From positions 1 to 31,980 of the forward strand of contig CAMLPZ010000013.1 of assembly GCA_946482045.1 (NCBI GenBank): a DNA stretch of 31,980 nt, in the 5' to 3' direction. Made by a program: the position numbers and the translations under genes. Position 1 is the first letter of the stretch. Each line of letters starts with the position of its first letter. The notes beneath the pieces were generated by a model that worked only from the letters and a program-made list of their open reading frames with translations, searched no databases and was not told where the DNA came from. The DNA is from an uncultured Asticcacaulis sp. Lineage in GTDB: Bacteria; Pseudomonadota; Alphaproteobacteria; Caulobacterales; Caulobacteraceae. This document shows, piece after piece, positions 15,653-23,521 of the stretch.

Positions 15653-16069
15653 TCAGGACGGCAACTGGCTGACTTCGCCCCAGAAATGCACGACCTCGCG
15701 CACCGTATTCGCGTACTGGACGCCGTCGAACGGCTTGACGACATAGCCGCTGGCATAGCGTTCGTAGCATTCGCGAATGTCGTTGGGCGATTCCGAGCTG
15801 GTGAACATCACCACCGGAATGGCGCGGAAGGCATCGTCCTGCTTGATCGCGCTAAGGAAGGCCTTGCCATCCATGCGCGGCATATTGATGTCGAGCAGGA
15901 TGAGGTGCGGCGGTTGTACCGACACATCGTGCAACAGCTTGATCGCCTGATCGCCATTATTGGCCACGGTCAACCGGCATTGCGGCTTGGCGGTGCGAAG
16001 CGCCCGCCGCGTCATCTCGACGTCGCCTTCATTGTCCTCGACCAGAAGAATTTCGAGATCGGTGTACAT
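15653..16069 (-). CDS. Single-domain response regulator (CheY/Rcp1-like)
   Basis: A 138-residue receiver domain with no output domain. The acidic pocket E11-D12, the phosphoacceptor D60 (LLDINMPRMDG), the switch threonine in VMFTSSES and the lysine in YVVKPFD are all present. The insert-bearing style (EDNEGDVEMTRRAL at the start, SPNDIRECYERYASGYVVKP near the end) is that of Rcp1-like regulators that partner phytochrome-type or HisKA kinases. A histidine kinase with a SHDMQEP box lies upstream on the same strand, making the two a probable pair. modE follows after five bases. Confidence 0.9.
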   Translation of the reverse strand: MYTDLEILLVEDNEGDVEMTRRALRTAKPQCRLTVANNGDQAIKLLHDVSVQPPHLILLDINMPRMDGKAFLSAIKQDDAFRAIPVVMFTSSESPNDIRECYERYASGYVVKPFDGVQYANTVREVVHFWGEVSQLPS

Positions 16070-16144
16070 CTTGCCGGTATCGTTTCCGTTTCAAAAGCCC
16101 GTGCGATGCGTATCGCGTGATTATGTCAGAACGGTCGTATCGTC

Positions 16145-16171
16145 GAACCAATACAGTTTTTTACTTGGTTC
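16145..16171. repeat. Inverted repeat between kinase and response regulator genes
   Basis: GAACCAA (16145-16151) and TTGGTTC (16165-16171) form a perfect 7-bp inverted repeat around a 13-base AT-rich centre. It lies in the 171-base gap after the kinase stop and about 75 bases upstream of the response regulator start, a suitable place for an operator. It lacks the T-tract of a terminator on the minus strand. No protein is visible in the gap. Confidence 0.35.
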
Positions 16172-16240
16172 AGATCACCTGGCTGCACCATACGTCGCGT
16201 GTCCGTCCTGTCGAGTTGAAAATTATCGCCGCAAGCAGCT

Positions 16241-17383
16241 TTATCTCGCCGGCAACGTAAAGACGAAGGTCGTGCCTTCGCCAGGCTGGGAGGTGAAGGT
16301 GATGTCACCGCCCACCAGGCGCAGGAACTTCTTGCAGGTCGACAGGCCGATCCCGGTGCCAGGATATTCCTCGACACGGTGCAGGCGTTGGAAAATGGTG
16401 AAGACCTTGTCGGAGAAAGCGGAATCGATGCCGATGCCGTTATCCTTCACCTCGAAACGCCACATGTTGCCGCTGGCCTGAGCTGAGATGCTGATCTCCG
16501 GCGGCGCGGCGCCCTTCTGGAATTTCAGGGCATTGCCGATCAGGTTCTGGAACAGAATGCGGACCAGCGTCGGACTGGTCTGCAGCATCGGCAAGGGACC
16601 GGCGTTGATGACCGCCCGCTTTAGCGCGATGACGTCTTCGAATTCACGCAAGGTCTCTGCCAGCACCTGGTTGCAATCGACCTTTTCAGTCCTGACCTCT
16701 TCACGGCCGACGCGCGAAAAGGTCAGGATGTCGCGAATCATCTTCTGCATGCGCACAGCATTGTCGCGAATATAGGTGACATACCTGTGGCTATTCTCGT
16801 CGAGAACCGCCGCCGCGTCCTGCTCCAGGAAGCCGGCATAGGTGTTCATCATGCGGACGGGTTCCTGCATGTCATGGGAACAGACATAGGCGAAGCGTTC
16901 CAGTTCCTCGTTCGACTGGCGCAGCGTCGCATTGAGCTTCAGGATCTGCTCGCGCTGACGGTAGAGATCGAGATAGACCTTGACCTTGCTCTTCAGGATA
17001 TCCGGATTGATCGGCTTGAAGATGTAGTCGACGGCGCCAATTTCGGCGGCGCGCGTGGCGAAATGATCTTCCTTGCTGATGGCGGTGACGAAGATGATCG
17101 GCACATTTTCCATATCGGGCCGCGTCTTCATCAGCCGCGCGGTCTCAAAGCCATCCATGACCGGCATCTGGACATCGAGCAGAACGATGGCGAAGCTGTG
17201 TTTGAGCACCAGCATCAGGGCATCACTACCCGACTCCGCGGTCAGGATGACCGCGCCCAGGGGCCGCAATAGGGCCGAGGTCGCCATCAGGTTTTCCGGG
17301 CGGTCATCGACAATAAGAATTTTCGGCGGCGTTTCGGAAGCCGCCGGCGCATACTCCGTGCGTCCGGTCATGATGGCGCTCAT
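16241..17383 (-). CDS. Receiver-domain sensor histidine kinase
   Basis: A soluble 380-residue protein: an N-terminal receiver domain (about 20-140; D26-D27, phosphoacceptor D70 in LLDVQMPVMDG, KPIN lysine), a short coiled linker (YRQREQILKLNATLRQSNEEL), a HisKA dimerisation domain with H170 in YVCSHDMQEPVRMM, and a HATPase domain (N-box FQNLIGNALKF, G1 VKDNGIGID, G2 GTGIGLSTCKKFL). No transmembrane or sensor domain is present, so its input is likely another kinase acting through D70. Its order (receiver first) suggests a relay element. It probably phosphorylates the single-domain regulator downstream. The ATG at 17383 was kept; an ATG four codons on is an alternative. Confidence 0.9.
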   Translation of the reverse strand: MSAIMTGRTEYAPAASETPPKILIVDDRPENLMATSALLRPLGAVILTAESGSDALMLVLKHSFAIVLLDVQMPVMDGFETARLMKTRPDMENVPIIFVTAISKEDHFATRAAEIGAVDYIFKPINPDILKSKVKVYLDLYRQREQILKLNATLRQSNEELERFAYVCSHDMQEPVRMMNTYAGFLEQDAAAVLDENSHRYVTYIRDNAVRMQKMIRDILTFSRVGREEVRTEKVDCNQVLAETLREFEDVIALKRAVINAGPLPMLQTSPTLVRILFQNLIGNALKFQKGAAPPEISISAQASGNMWRFEVKDNGIGIDSAFSDKVFTIFQRLHRVEEYPGTGIGLSTCKKFLRLVGGDITFTSQPGEGTTFVFTLPAR

Positions 17384-17533
17384 CTGCTTACCGGCTCAAT
17401 TCCTGCCGCCTCCCGCCGTAGTCTGCGCATGAGACGGCGCAGGCAGGCCGCGACCCTAGATGGCCGCTACTCTGGCGTGAAATCACAAATGTTTTATTAC
17501 CCGCGCAAAGGTACGTACGCACCCTGAGGTTAA

Positions 17534-19126
17534 CTACTCCCCCGCCCTCAAAACACCGATGAGGGTCTGCATGTTTTCAATATAGGTCCCCGTCGAAATG
17601 CCGGCGAACGCCTTGTCGGTCACATAGGGCGAGGTATCCGTCGCATCGCCGACGCGGGTGGTGGCGAAGTCACCGGCGGCCGGGACCGCTGAGCCGTCGC
17701 CGATATACGGGTTGCTGGTCGCGGTCAGATCGGTTGGCCAATAGCCTTCCCTGTTCAGCGACGCCACCAGCTTACCGGCGTCGGTCTGGGCCGCGCCCAT
17801 ATTCAGGTCCGAAGTGTCCGACGCCAAGGTGAAATAGCGCGGCAGCGGTACCTTGACCTTCAGCGGCGAATCCTTGCTGACCTCGGCGGGCGGCGTGGCC
17901 CTGAGCGCCTCGTACGCCTTGCGGAGCTTGCCGACATCGAGGTAGCGGAAGCCGCTGTAGTGGCCCAGCGTCCGGGTCGGCTCATAGTCCCAATAGTATT
18001 CGCCGTTGACGACATTGGAGCCGCGGCGGTGGACATAGATCGCCTTGTTGGTGCCCAGTTCGATAAAGGTCGGATGGCGGTTGGGCTTGCCGCCGGCGTC
18101 GGGCAGGCGCACGCTGTCGAGCCAGTCGAGCGCGGCCGGTATGCCGTTGAGATACTTGCTGTCGCCGGTTAGCCGGTAGAAATACATCAGTTGCTTGACG
18201 CTTTCATAGGTCGTGTGGGTGGCCAAGGCGTTGGGCTCATAGGTTCGGGCGCCGGCCGGCTTCATATCGGGAGTATATTGCAGGGCCCAGCCCGGCTGCG
18301 GCGCGCCCTGCTGGGCGACGATGTAGACCGACATGCCGCGCGTAATGGCGTCGAGCACGCGCGTCTCGCCCAGCGCCTGGTAGCACATGATCAGGAACTT
18401 AACGTTCTCGGCGGTCACGTCATCGTTGAAGGCGATATAGGAGGTGTAGTCGGGATTGCCGTGGTGCGAGAACTCATATTTCAGCGGATAGCGCTGGGGC
18501 CAACCGCCAATCGGGTACTGGCTTTCCAGGATGAATGCGATGACCTTGTCGAGCGCCGGGCGGTATTTCGGATCGCGCTTTTCGATATAGATGCGCAGCA
18601 GGAGCTGGGCGGCTTCCGACGTGCCAAGGTCATCGAAGGTGGCATTGCCCCAATAGTGCTGGAACTCCTCCATGCGCCAGGCATTCTTGCCGATCGTGTC
18701 GTACCACTGGCGCGTCGAGGCCTCGCTATCGAAGTCAATAAAGTAATTCCAGCCGCCGGTCGGCAGTTGGCCCCAGATCAGGGCATCGGCGACCTTTTCA
18801 GCCGCCTGGTAATAATATTCGTCGCCGGTGGCGTGATAGGCGTCCAGAAAGACGTGGCCCATGGTCGGTGTTCCTGGCGGCTGCACCCAGATCATGCTGG
18901 GATAGGCTTCGAGTTCGCCCCAGCGCCGCGACTTGTCCGGCAGGTAGGACCAGACATAACCGCCATTGGTCGAGACCTCCTCGACCATGTAGCGCGTCGC
19001 TGCCTTCATTGCGCGCTCGATGTCCTTGCGGCTGACGGCCTTCCGGGAGGCGGCAAGAGCCGGCATGGCGAACGCGGTGGCGGCGAAGGCGGCGCTGCCC
19101 AGAAGCTGGCGGCGGTTGTAGTTCAT
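17534..19126 (-). CDS. Exported pectate lyase-like protein (PL10 family)
   Basis: A 530-residue secreted protein with a Tat-type signal (NYNRRQLLGSAAF, hydrophobic run, cleavage near ALAA, residue about 25). The body is helical and contains QLPTGGWNYF, QYPIGGWPQRYPL and SYIAFNDDVTAENVKFL. The repeated GGW elements and FNDD motif are what one sees in family 10 polysaccharide lyases, which cut polygalacturonate by beta-elimination with calcium. The chain is longer than a bare PL10 domain (about 330 residues); the C-terminal 170 residues are not recognised. I start it at the ATG at 19126, where the twin-arginine lies at the right distance. It stands alone between the kinase and the Mo-hydroxylase operon. 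Family assignment is by motif memory; catalytic residues were not verified. Confidence 0.65.
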   Translation of the reverse strand: MNYNRRQLLGSAAFAATAFAMPALAASRKAVSRKDIERAMKAATRYMVEEVSTNGGYVWSYLPDKSRRWGELEAYPSMIWVQPPGTPTMGHVFLDAYHATGDEYYYQAAEKVADALIWGQLPTGGWNYFIDFDSEASTRQWYDTIGKNAWRMEEFQHYWGNATFDDLGTSEAAQLLLRIYIEKRDPKYRPALDKVIAFILESQYPIGGWPQRYPLKYEFSHHGNPDYTSYIAFNDDVTAENVKFLIMCYQALGETRVLDAITRGMSVYIVAQQGAPQPGWALQYTPDMKPAGARTYEPNALATHTTYESVKQLMYFYRLTGDSKYLNGIPAALDWLDSVRLPDAGGKPNRHPTFIELGTNKAIYVHRRGSNVVNGEYYWDYEPTRTLGHYSGFRYLDVGKLRKAYEALRATPPAEVSKDSPLKVKVPLPRYFTLASDTSDLNMGAAQTDAGKLVASLNREGYWPTDLTATSNPYIGDGSAVPAAGDFATTRVGDATDTSPYVTDKAFAGISTGTYIENMQTLIGVLRAGE

Positions 19127-19209
19127 AGTCTTGGTCCCTGGTATCGTCCCGGCACTCAATGACACCGGTTTCCCAATCAGCATAGGCTGGGCGCCTGATG
19201 TTGGCAAGG

Positions 19210-19758
19210 TCAAGAGCGCAGATCGTCGGGCCTGTCGATGTCACGCAGCACGCCGTTCGAATCGCAGTCGACCAGGCCAACACGGTACCGACCTGATTCG
19301 ATGAGCGCACGGCCGCCGCGATCGCCATCGAGCGCCTTCAGGTCGGCGAAACAAGCGGAAGAAAACAATACCGGATGACCGGTCTGACCGTTATGGCGCG
19401 GCGCGGCGATGTCATGGCCGGGAAGCGCCTGCGCCACCTTCTGGAAAATCCCTTCGGGCAGAAAGGGCATGTCAGCCAGGACGACAAACGCGGCATCGGT
19501 GGGCGCCAGTTTGGCGATGCCCAGCGCCAGAGACCGTCCCATGCCGATCTCGGCTTGCGGGTTTTCGACGACACGGACACCCGGTGCATCGAGATGATAA
19601 TGCGGGCGAACGATGGCCAAAATCTCATGAAAATCAAAGCCGGACAGGGCATCTAACACATGTTGGAACACGAGTTTTCCATCCAGGTCCGCCTTGAGCT
19701 TATCGCCGCCAAAACGGCGTGCACTGCCGGCAGCCAGAACGACAGAGGAGATTCTCAC
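19210..19758 (-). CDS. MocA-like molybdenum cofactor nucleotidyltransferase
   Basis: A 182-residue nucleotidyltransferase: N-terminal VVLAAGSARRFGGDKL loop, VVLADMPFLPEGIF with the metal aspartate, and PRHNGQTGHPVLFSSACF, the signature of MocA/CoxI-type cytidylyltransferases that make the MCD cofactor used by xanthine-oxidase-family enzymes. It is the last gene of the iorA-iorB-xdhC operon, whose enzyme would require MCD; MobA at 12121 makes the guanine form instead. I place the start at the GTG at 19758, which overlaps the xdhC stop as GTGA; a GTG seven codons upstream is possible but less natural. Confidence 0.85.
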   Translation of the reverse strand: MRISSVVLAAGSARRFGGDKLKADLDGKLVFQHVLDALSGFDFHEILAIVRPHYHLDAPGVRVVENPQAEIGMGRSLALGIAKLAPTDAAFVVLADMPFLPEGIFQKVAQALPGHDIAAPRHNGQTGHPVLFSSACFADLKALDGDRGGRALIESGRYRVGLVDCDSNGVLRDIDRPDDLRS

Positions 19759-20651
19759 GCCGCGACCGTTCGCCGCCACGCCGATACGACCTGGGCCAGG
19801 ATGGCAACCGCGATTTCTGGTGGCGTGCGGGCGCCGATATCGAGGCCGATCGGGCCATGAATGCGCGCCAGTTGCTCACCGGTCACGCCCATGCCTTCTA
19901 AGGTTTCGAGCCGCCGTTCGTGGACGGGCCGGCTCCCCAGGGCACCGATAAAGAAGGCGCCGCTGTCGAGCGCCTTTTGCAGGACCTCAGCCTCGTAGCT
20001 GTGATCGTGGAAAGTCATGGCCAGGGCCGTCCACTCGTCGAGCACGCTGGCGTCGAAATCCTCAGGACCGCTCATCAGGGTTGCCGGCATGCCACGCAAG
20101 ACAGCCCTGTCCGGCGTGAAGATGTCCACCGCGATTTCCGTTAGCGCCGCCATCTGTGCCAAAGCGACAGTTATCGGCCCCTGCCCCACGATCGCAATTC
20201 GGCATTGGGGCAGATAGGTTCGAACATAGGGCGTGTCGAACCCATAACGCAACTCAGCTACCCGCCGGTTGCGCCGCGCGGCCAACAGAGCGTCCAGCGT
20301 CTCATTGGACAAACCGACGTCGAAATGGACGTGCAGGCCCGAACCGCACGGCAGGACGATGTCCTTGAAGCGCGAACCTTCACCGTAGAGTTCGGCGTGG
20401 TTCTCCCCACGCGCAATGGCCGCCACAGCATCGAGTGCCAGGGCGCGCTCGGCGCAGCCGCCGGTAATGGCGCCAACTGCCCGTCCGTCCTCGGCCACCG
20501 CCATCTGGCTGCCGAGCGGACGGGGGGACCGCCCCTCCACCGCGACCAGGGTCAGAAGCGCCGTCTTCAGCCCCCCGTCGCGCCAGCGCTTCAGGTCTTC
20601 GAGCACGAAGTCCTTATATACCGGAGCGTCGACAAGCAGGGGCGCGTTCAA
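19755..20651 (-). CDS. xdhC: XdhC/CoxI-family molybdenum hydroxylase maturation factor
   Basis: XdhC proteins bind the molybdenum cofactor, help its sulfuration and insert it into xanthine-oxidase-family enzymes; they are not part of the mature enzyme. The 298 residues show the N-terminal XdhC/CoxI domain (VEGRSPRPLGSQMAV, GAITGGCAERAL, LPCGSGLHVHFD) and a C-terminal Rossmann fold (IAIVGQGPITVALAQMAAL; ALGSRPVHERRLETL; RIHGPIGLDIGARTPPEIAVAILAQ). It begins three bases after the iorB-like stop and overlaps the mocA-like gene, so all are co-transcribed. Confidence 0.93.
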   Translation of the reverse strand: MNAPLLVDAPVYKDFVLEDLKRWRDGGLKTALLTLVAVEGRSPRPLGSQMAVAEDGRAVGAITGGCAERALALDAVAAIARGENHAELYGEGSRFKDIVLPCGSGLHVHFDVGLSNETLDALLAARRNRRVAELRYGFDTPYVRTYLPQCRIAIVGQGPITVALAQMAALTEIAVDIFTPDRAVLRGMPATLMSGPEDFDASVLDEWTALAMTFHDHSYEAEVLQKALDSGAFFIGALGSRPVHERRLETLEGMGVTGEQLARIHGPIGLDIGARTPPEIAVAILAQVVSAWRRTVAA

Positions 20652-20654
20652 GAC

Positions 20655-22853
20655 TCAGACCTTGCTGCGCGCCGCCTGGATCTTTTCGGGCGTCAGCGGC
20701 AGGCTGCGAATGCGCGCGCCACACGCGGCAAAGATGGCGTTGGTCACGGCCGGCAGAATCGGCGGCAGGGCCGGTTCACCCAATCCGGTCGGCGCAAAAT
20801 CGCTCAGGTGGAAATGGACGTCGATCTGCGGCGCTTGGGACATGCGGATCATCGGCACGGCGTCGAAGTTCACCTCCCGCGCCCGGCCCTTGTCAAAGGT
20901 GATCGCCTGCGACAACTCACCGATGCCGTCGATGACACTGCCTTCGACCTGGTTGCGCGCGCCCGACGGATTGATGATCGTCGAGCCGACATCGCCGACC
21001 ACCCAGACCTTGAGCACCTTCCAGCTGCCGTCGTTCTCGACCTTGACCTTGGCGACTTCGGCGAAGTGCCCTAGGTGGCAGAAATAAGTGGCGACGCCCA
21101 TGCCGACGCCCTTGGGCAGCTTGGTCTTGCCCCAGCCGGAGCGTTGCGCCACCTGCTCCAGAACCGCCTTGGCACGGGCTGGATTATAGGTCGACTGGTT
21201 ACCCCGATTGTCGCTTGGCCGTGGATCGTTGAGGTGGGCCTCCAGCACTTCCAGGCGCGACGCAATCGGATCCTTGCCGGCGGCAAAGGCAATCTCGTCC
21301 CAGAAGCTCTCGTGCACGAAGGCCATGCCGTTGGACACGGGCGCGCGCAGATAGCCGGTCGGAATGATGGTATCGATCAACGCCTGCTCATGGCGATAGT
21401 TCGGCGCCAGCCCCTGGAAGGCGTAGCCTTCCGTCGCCGCGCCCTGTGCCGGCTTGCCGTCCTGGCCAAAGGTGACGGCGTGCGTGTGATAGGCGGTCGT
21501 GGCGCCGCTGGCGTCGAGCCCGGCGCGGACGATCTGATAGGCGCCCGGACGGAAGTAGTCGTAGGCGAGATCGTCTTCGCGTGTCCACACCACCTTGACC
21601 GGCCCGTTAAGCTTTTTCGCGATCGCCGCCGCTTCGGCCATATAGTCGTTTTCCAGCCGCCGCCCGAAGCCGCCACCACAGCGCAGCATGTGGACGATGA
21701 CCTTATCGGCCGGCACGCCGATCGTCCCGGCGACCAGCCCCTTGCCCGCGTTCGGCAGTTGGGTCGGCGCCCAGATCTCCATGCCGCCATCCGCTGTCGG
21801 TTGAGCCGTACAGTTCTGCGGTTCCATAGGCGCGTGCGGCAAGAAGGGCACCTCATAGGTCGCCTCGACGACCTTGGCCGCCTTGGCAAACGCCGCATCG
21901 ACATCGCCGGTATTCTTGCTGACCGTTCCCTTGCCGGCCAGCAGGGCCTTGGCCTTTTCGGCGTAGGCGCCGCTGTCGTGAGGTGCGCCATGCGCATCGT
22001 CCCACACGGGATTCAGCGCTTCACGCGCCGCCTTGGCGTACCACCAGCTTTTGGCAACGATGGCGACCCCTGGGCGCAGGCCGTGGAAATCGCCCACGCC
22101 ATCGAGCGCGAAGACATCGGTAATGCCGGGCATCGCCTTGACGGCGTCGAAGTTGGCCGACTTCAGCTTGGCGCCGTAGACCGGCGCCTTGACATAGACG
22201 GCGTACTTCATGCCCGGCAATGTCTTGTCAATGCCGAAGACCGGCTCACCTTTCAGCACCTTGGCGCTGTCGATGCCGCCCTTGGCCTTGCCGATGATCG
22301 TGTAGTCCTTGGCATCCTTGAGCTTGACCGTGTTCAGATCCGGCGCCGGCAACTTCGCCGCCGCCCCTGCCAGCGATCCATAGGTCAGTTTTTTACCTGA
22401 CGCCTTGTGGATCACCTGCCCCTTGGACGTCGTCAGGCTGTCGACAGGCACCTTAAGCTGTGCCGCGGCGGCGGCCAAAAGCATGGCGCGTCCGGCCGCA
22501 CCGGCCTTGCGCATGCCCTCCCAGTTCATCGGCGTGGACATCGATCCGCCGGCAAACTGTGCGCCGAAGCGCTTCTCGTCGGACGGCGCGGTCTCGATCT
22601 TGACCTGCGCCCAGTCGACATCCAGTTCTTCGGCGATCAGCATGGGCAGCATGGTCTTGATACCCTGGCCAACCTCCGGATTCTTGGCAAGGATCGTGAC
22701 GGTGTTGTCGGGATGGATAGTGATGTAGTCGCCGATCGCCGTGCTTGCGGCGGCCTCAGCGCTCGTTGACAGGCCAAGCACCAGGCCGCCACCGGCGGCA
22801 ACACCGGCCATGAGGACAAAACGGCGGCTGGGCTGGAAAGATGTATCGGCCAT
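20655..22853 (-). CDS. Molybdenum hydroxylase large subunit, IorB/aldehyde oxidase type
   Basis: The 732-residue catalytic subunit carries the molybdenum (MCD) centre of a periplasm-targeted hydroxylase. It has a Tat signal (PSRRFVLMAGVAAGGG, residues 8-23, cleavage after EAAA). Family motifs are MEPQNCTA, CGGGFGRRLENDYMAEA, and the late GLGEPALPP with the catalytic glutamate E693. This arrangement, with a separate small Fe-S subunit and no FAD subunit, matches isoquinoline 1-oxidoreductase and related aldehyde dehydrogenases that pass electrons to a cytochrome. The substrate (N-heterocycle, aldehyde or other) cannot be told. It starts three bases after the small-subunit gene, and the Tat signal implies that the small subunit is carried out with it. 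Confidence 0.9.
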   Translation of the reverse strand: MADTSFQPSRRFVLMAGVAAGGGLVLGLSTSAEAAASTAIGDYITIHPDNTVTILAKNPEVGQGIKTMLPMLIAEELDVDWAQVKIETAPSDEKRFGAQFAGGSMSTPMNWEGMRKAGAAGRAMLLAAAAAQLKVPVDSLTTSKGQVIHKASGKKLTYGSLAGAAAKLPAPDLNTVKLKDAKDYTIIGKAKGGIDSAKVLKGEPVFGIDKTLPGMKYAVYVKAPVYGAKLKSANFDAVKAMPGITDVFALDGVGDFHGLRPGVAIVAKSWWYAKAAREALNPVWDDAHGAPHDSGAYAEKAKALLAGKGTVSKNTGDVDAAFAKAAKVVEATYEVPFLPHAPMEPQNCTAQPTADGGMEIWAPTQLPNAGKGLVAGTIGVPADKVIVHMLRCGGGFGRRLENDYMAEAAAIAKKLNGPVKVVWTREDDLAYDYFRPGAYQIVRAGLDASGATTAYHTHAVTFGQDGKPAQGAATEGYAFQGLAPNYRHEQALIDTIIPTGYLRAPVSNGMAFVHESFWDEIAFAAGKDPIASRLEVLEAHLNDPRPSDNRGNQSTYNPARAKAVLEQVAQRSGWGKTKLPKGVGMGVATYFCHLGHFAEVAKVKVENDGSWKVLKVWVVGDVGSTIINPSGARNQVEGSVIDGIGELSQAITFDKGRAREVNFDAVPMIRMSQAPQIDVHFHLSDFAPTGLGEPALPPILPAVTNAIFAACGARIRSLPLTPEKIQAARSKV

Positions 22854-22856
22854 GGC

Positions 22857-23333
22857 TTAAGCCTCCCGTGTATCGGCTACGGACAGGCCGGCCGCGGTCT
22901 TGATGGCGGCGCGGATGCGGGTATAGGTCGCGCAGCGGCAAACATTGCCGTCCATGGCCGCGTCGATCTCGGCATCGGACGGCTTGGGCGTCTCTTTCAG
23001 CAGCGCCACCGCCGACATGATCTGGCCGCTCTGGCAGTAACCGCATTGCATGACGTCGAGGTCCAGCCACGCGTCACGCACCTTCTGGCCCAGCTTGGTC
23101 GCCACAATGCCCTCAAGCGTGGTGATCTCGGTATCGGCGACCGATGTGATGGGCGTGATGCAGGCGCGCATGGGCTGGCCGTCGACATGGACGGTACAGG
23201 CACCGCACTGGGCGATGCCACAGCCGAACTTTGTACCCTTCAGATCCAGTTCGTCGCGCAAGACCCACAGGAGTGGCATGTCGTCCGGGACATCCATCGT
23301 ACGCGCTACGCCGTTGACCTTGACCGTGACCAT
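22857..23333 (-). CDS. Molybdenum hydroxylase small [2Fe-2S] subunit, IorA type
   Basis: A 158-residue electron-transfer subunit with two [2Fe-2S] clusters. The plant-ferredoxin-like N-terminal domain has C38, C43, C46 and C58 ([16 protein letters not shown]). The C-terminal helical domain has [10 protein letters not shown] and [13 protein letters not shown]. It has no signal peptide and would be exported folded with the Tat-tagged large subunit. The ATG at 23333 is preceded by GGGAGG. It is the first gene of the four-gene operon, with the regulatory gap 23334-23521 upstream. Confidence 0.94.
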   Translation of the reverse strand: MVTVKVNGVARTMDVPDDMPLLWVLRDELDLKGTKFGCGIAQCGACTVHVDGQPMRACITPITSVADTEITTLEGIVATKLGQKVRDAWLDLDVMQCGYCQSGQIMSAVALLKETPKPSDAEIDAAMDGNVCRCATYTRIRAAIKTAAGLSVADTREA

Positions 23334-23387
23334 GCGACCCTCCCAATTTTGTAAGCGAACCTCTTCTTAGCGCAGCTTTTCCAGCAA

Positions 23388-23422
23388 GCGACATGACAAT
23401 TTCGTAATCCATCACATGTCGC
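23388..23422. promoter_or_regulatory. Inverted repeat in divergent promoter region (candidate operator)
   Basis: GCGACATG (23388-23395) and CATGTCGC (23415-23422) form a perfect 8-bp inverted repeat with a 19-base spacer. It lies in the 188-base gap between the start of the Mo-hydroxylase operon (minus strand) and the PMT gene (plus strand), 55 bases from the former start. The gap is AT-rich compared with its flanks and holds no reading frame of note. The repeat could bind a dimeric regulator acting on one or both transcripts. Confidence 0.4.
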
Positions 23423-23521
23423 AATTTTATCAGTGAAAAATCCAGCAAAGACAAGCCGATCATCCCTATAGGCACGGCGGCGCGAATGAGGCATAAGAGC
23501 GACGCTTAAAACGAGGACAGC

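Noticed and set aside
18191..19162. 323-codon open frame on the plus strand opposite the PL10-like gene
   Set aside because: Antisense of an exported protein with a signal peptide and family motifs; it shows no features of its own.
21075..22400. 441-codon open frame opposite the iorB-like gene
   Set aside because: Antisense shadow; the minus-strand frame has Tat signal, Mo-site motifs and perfect operon spacing.
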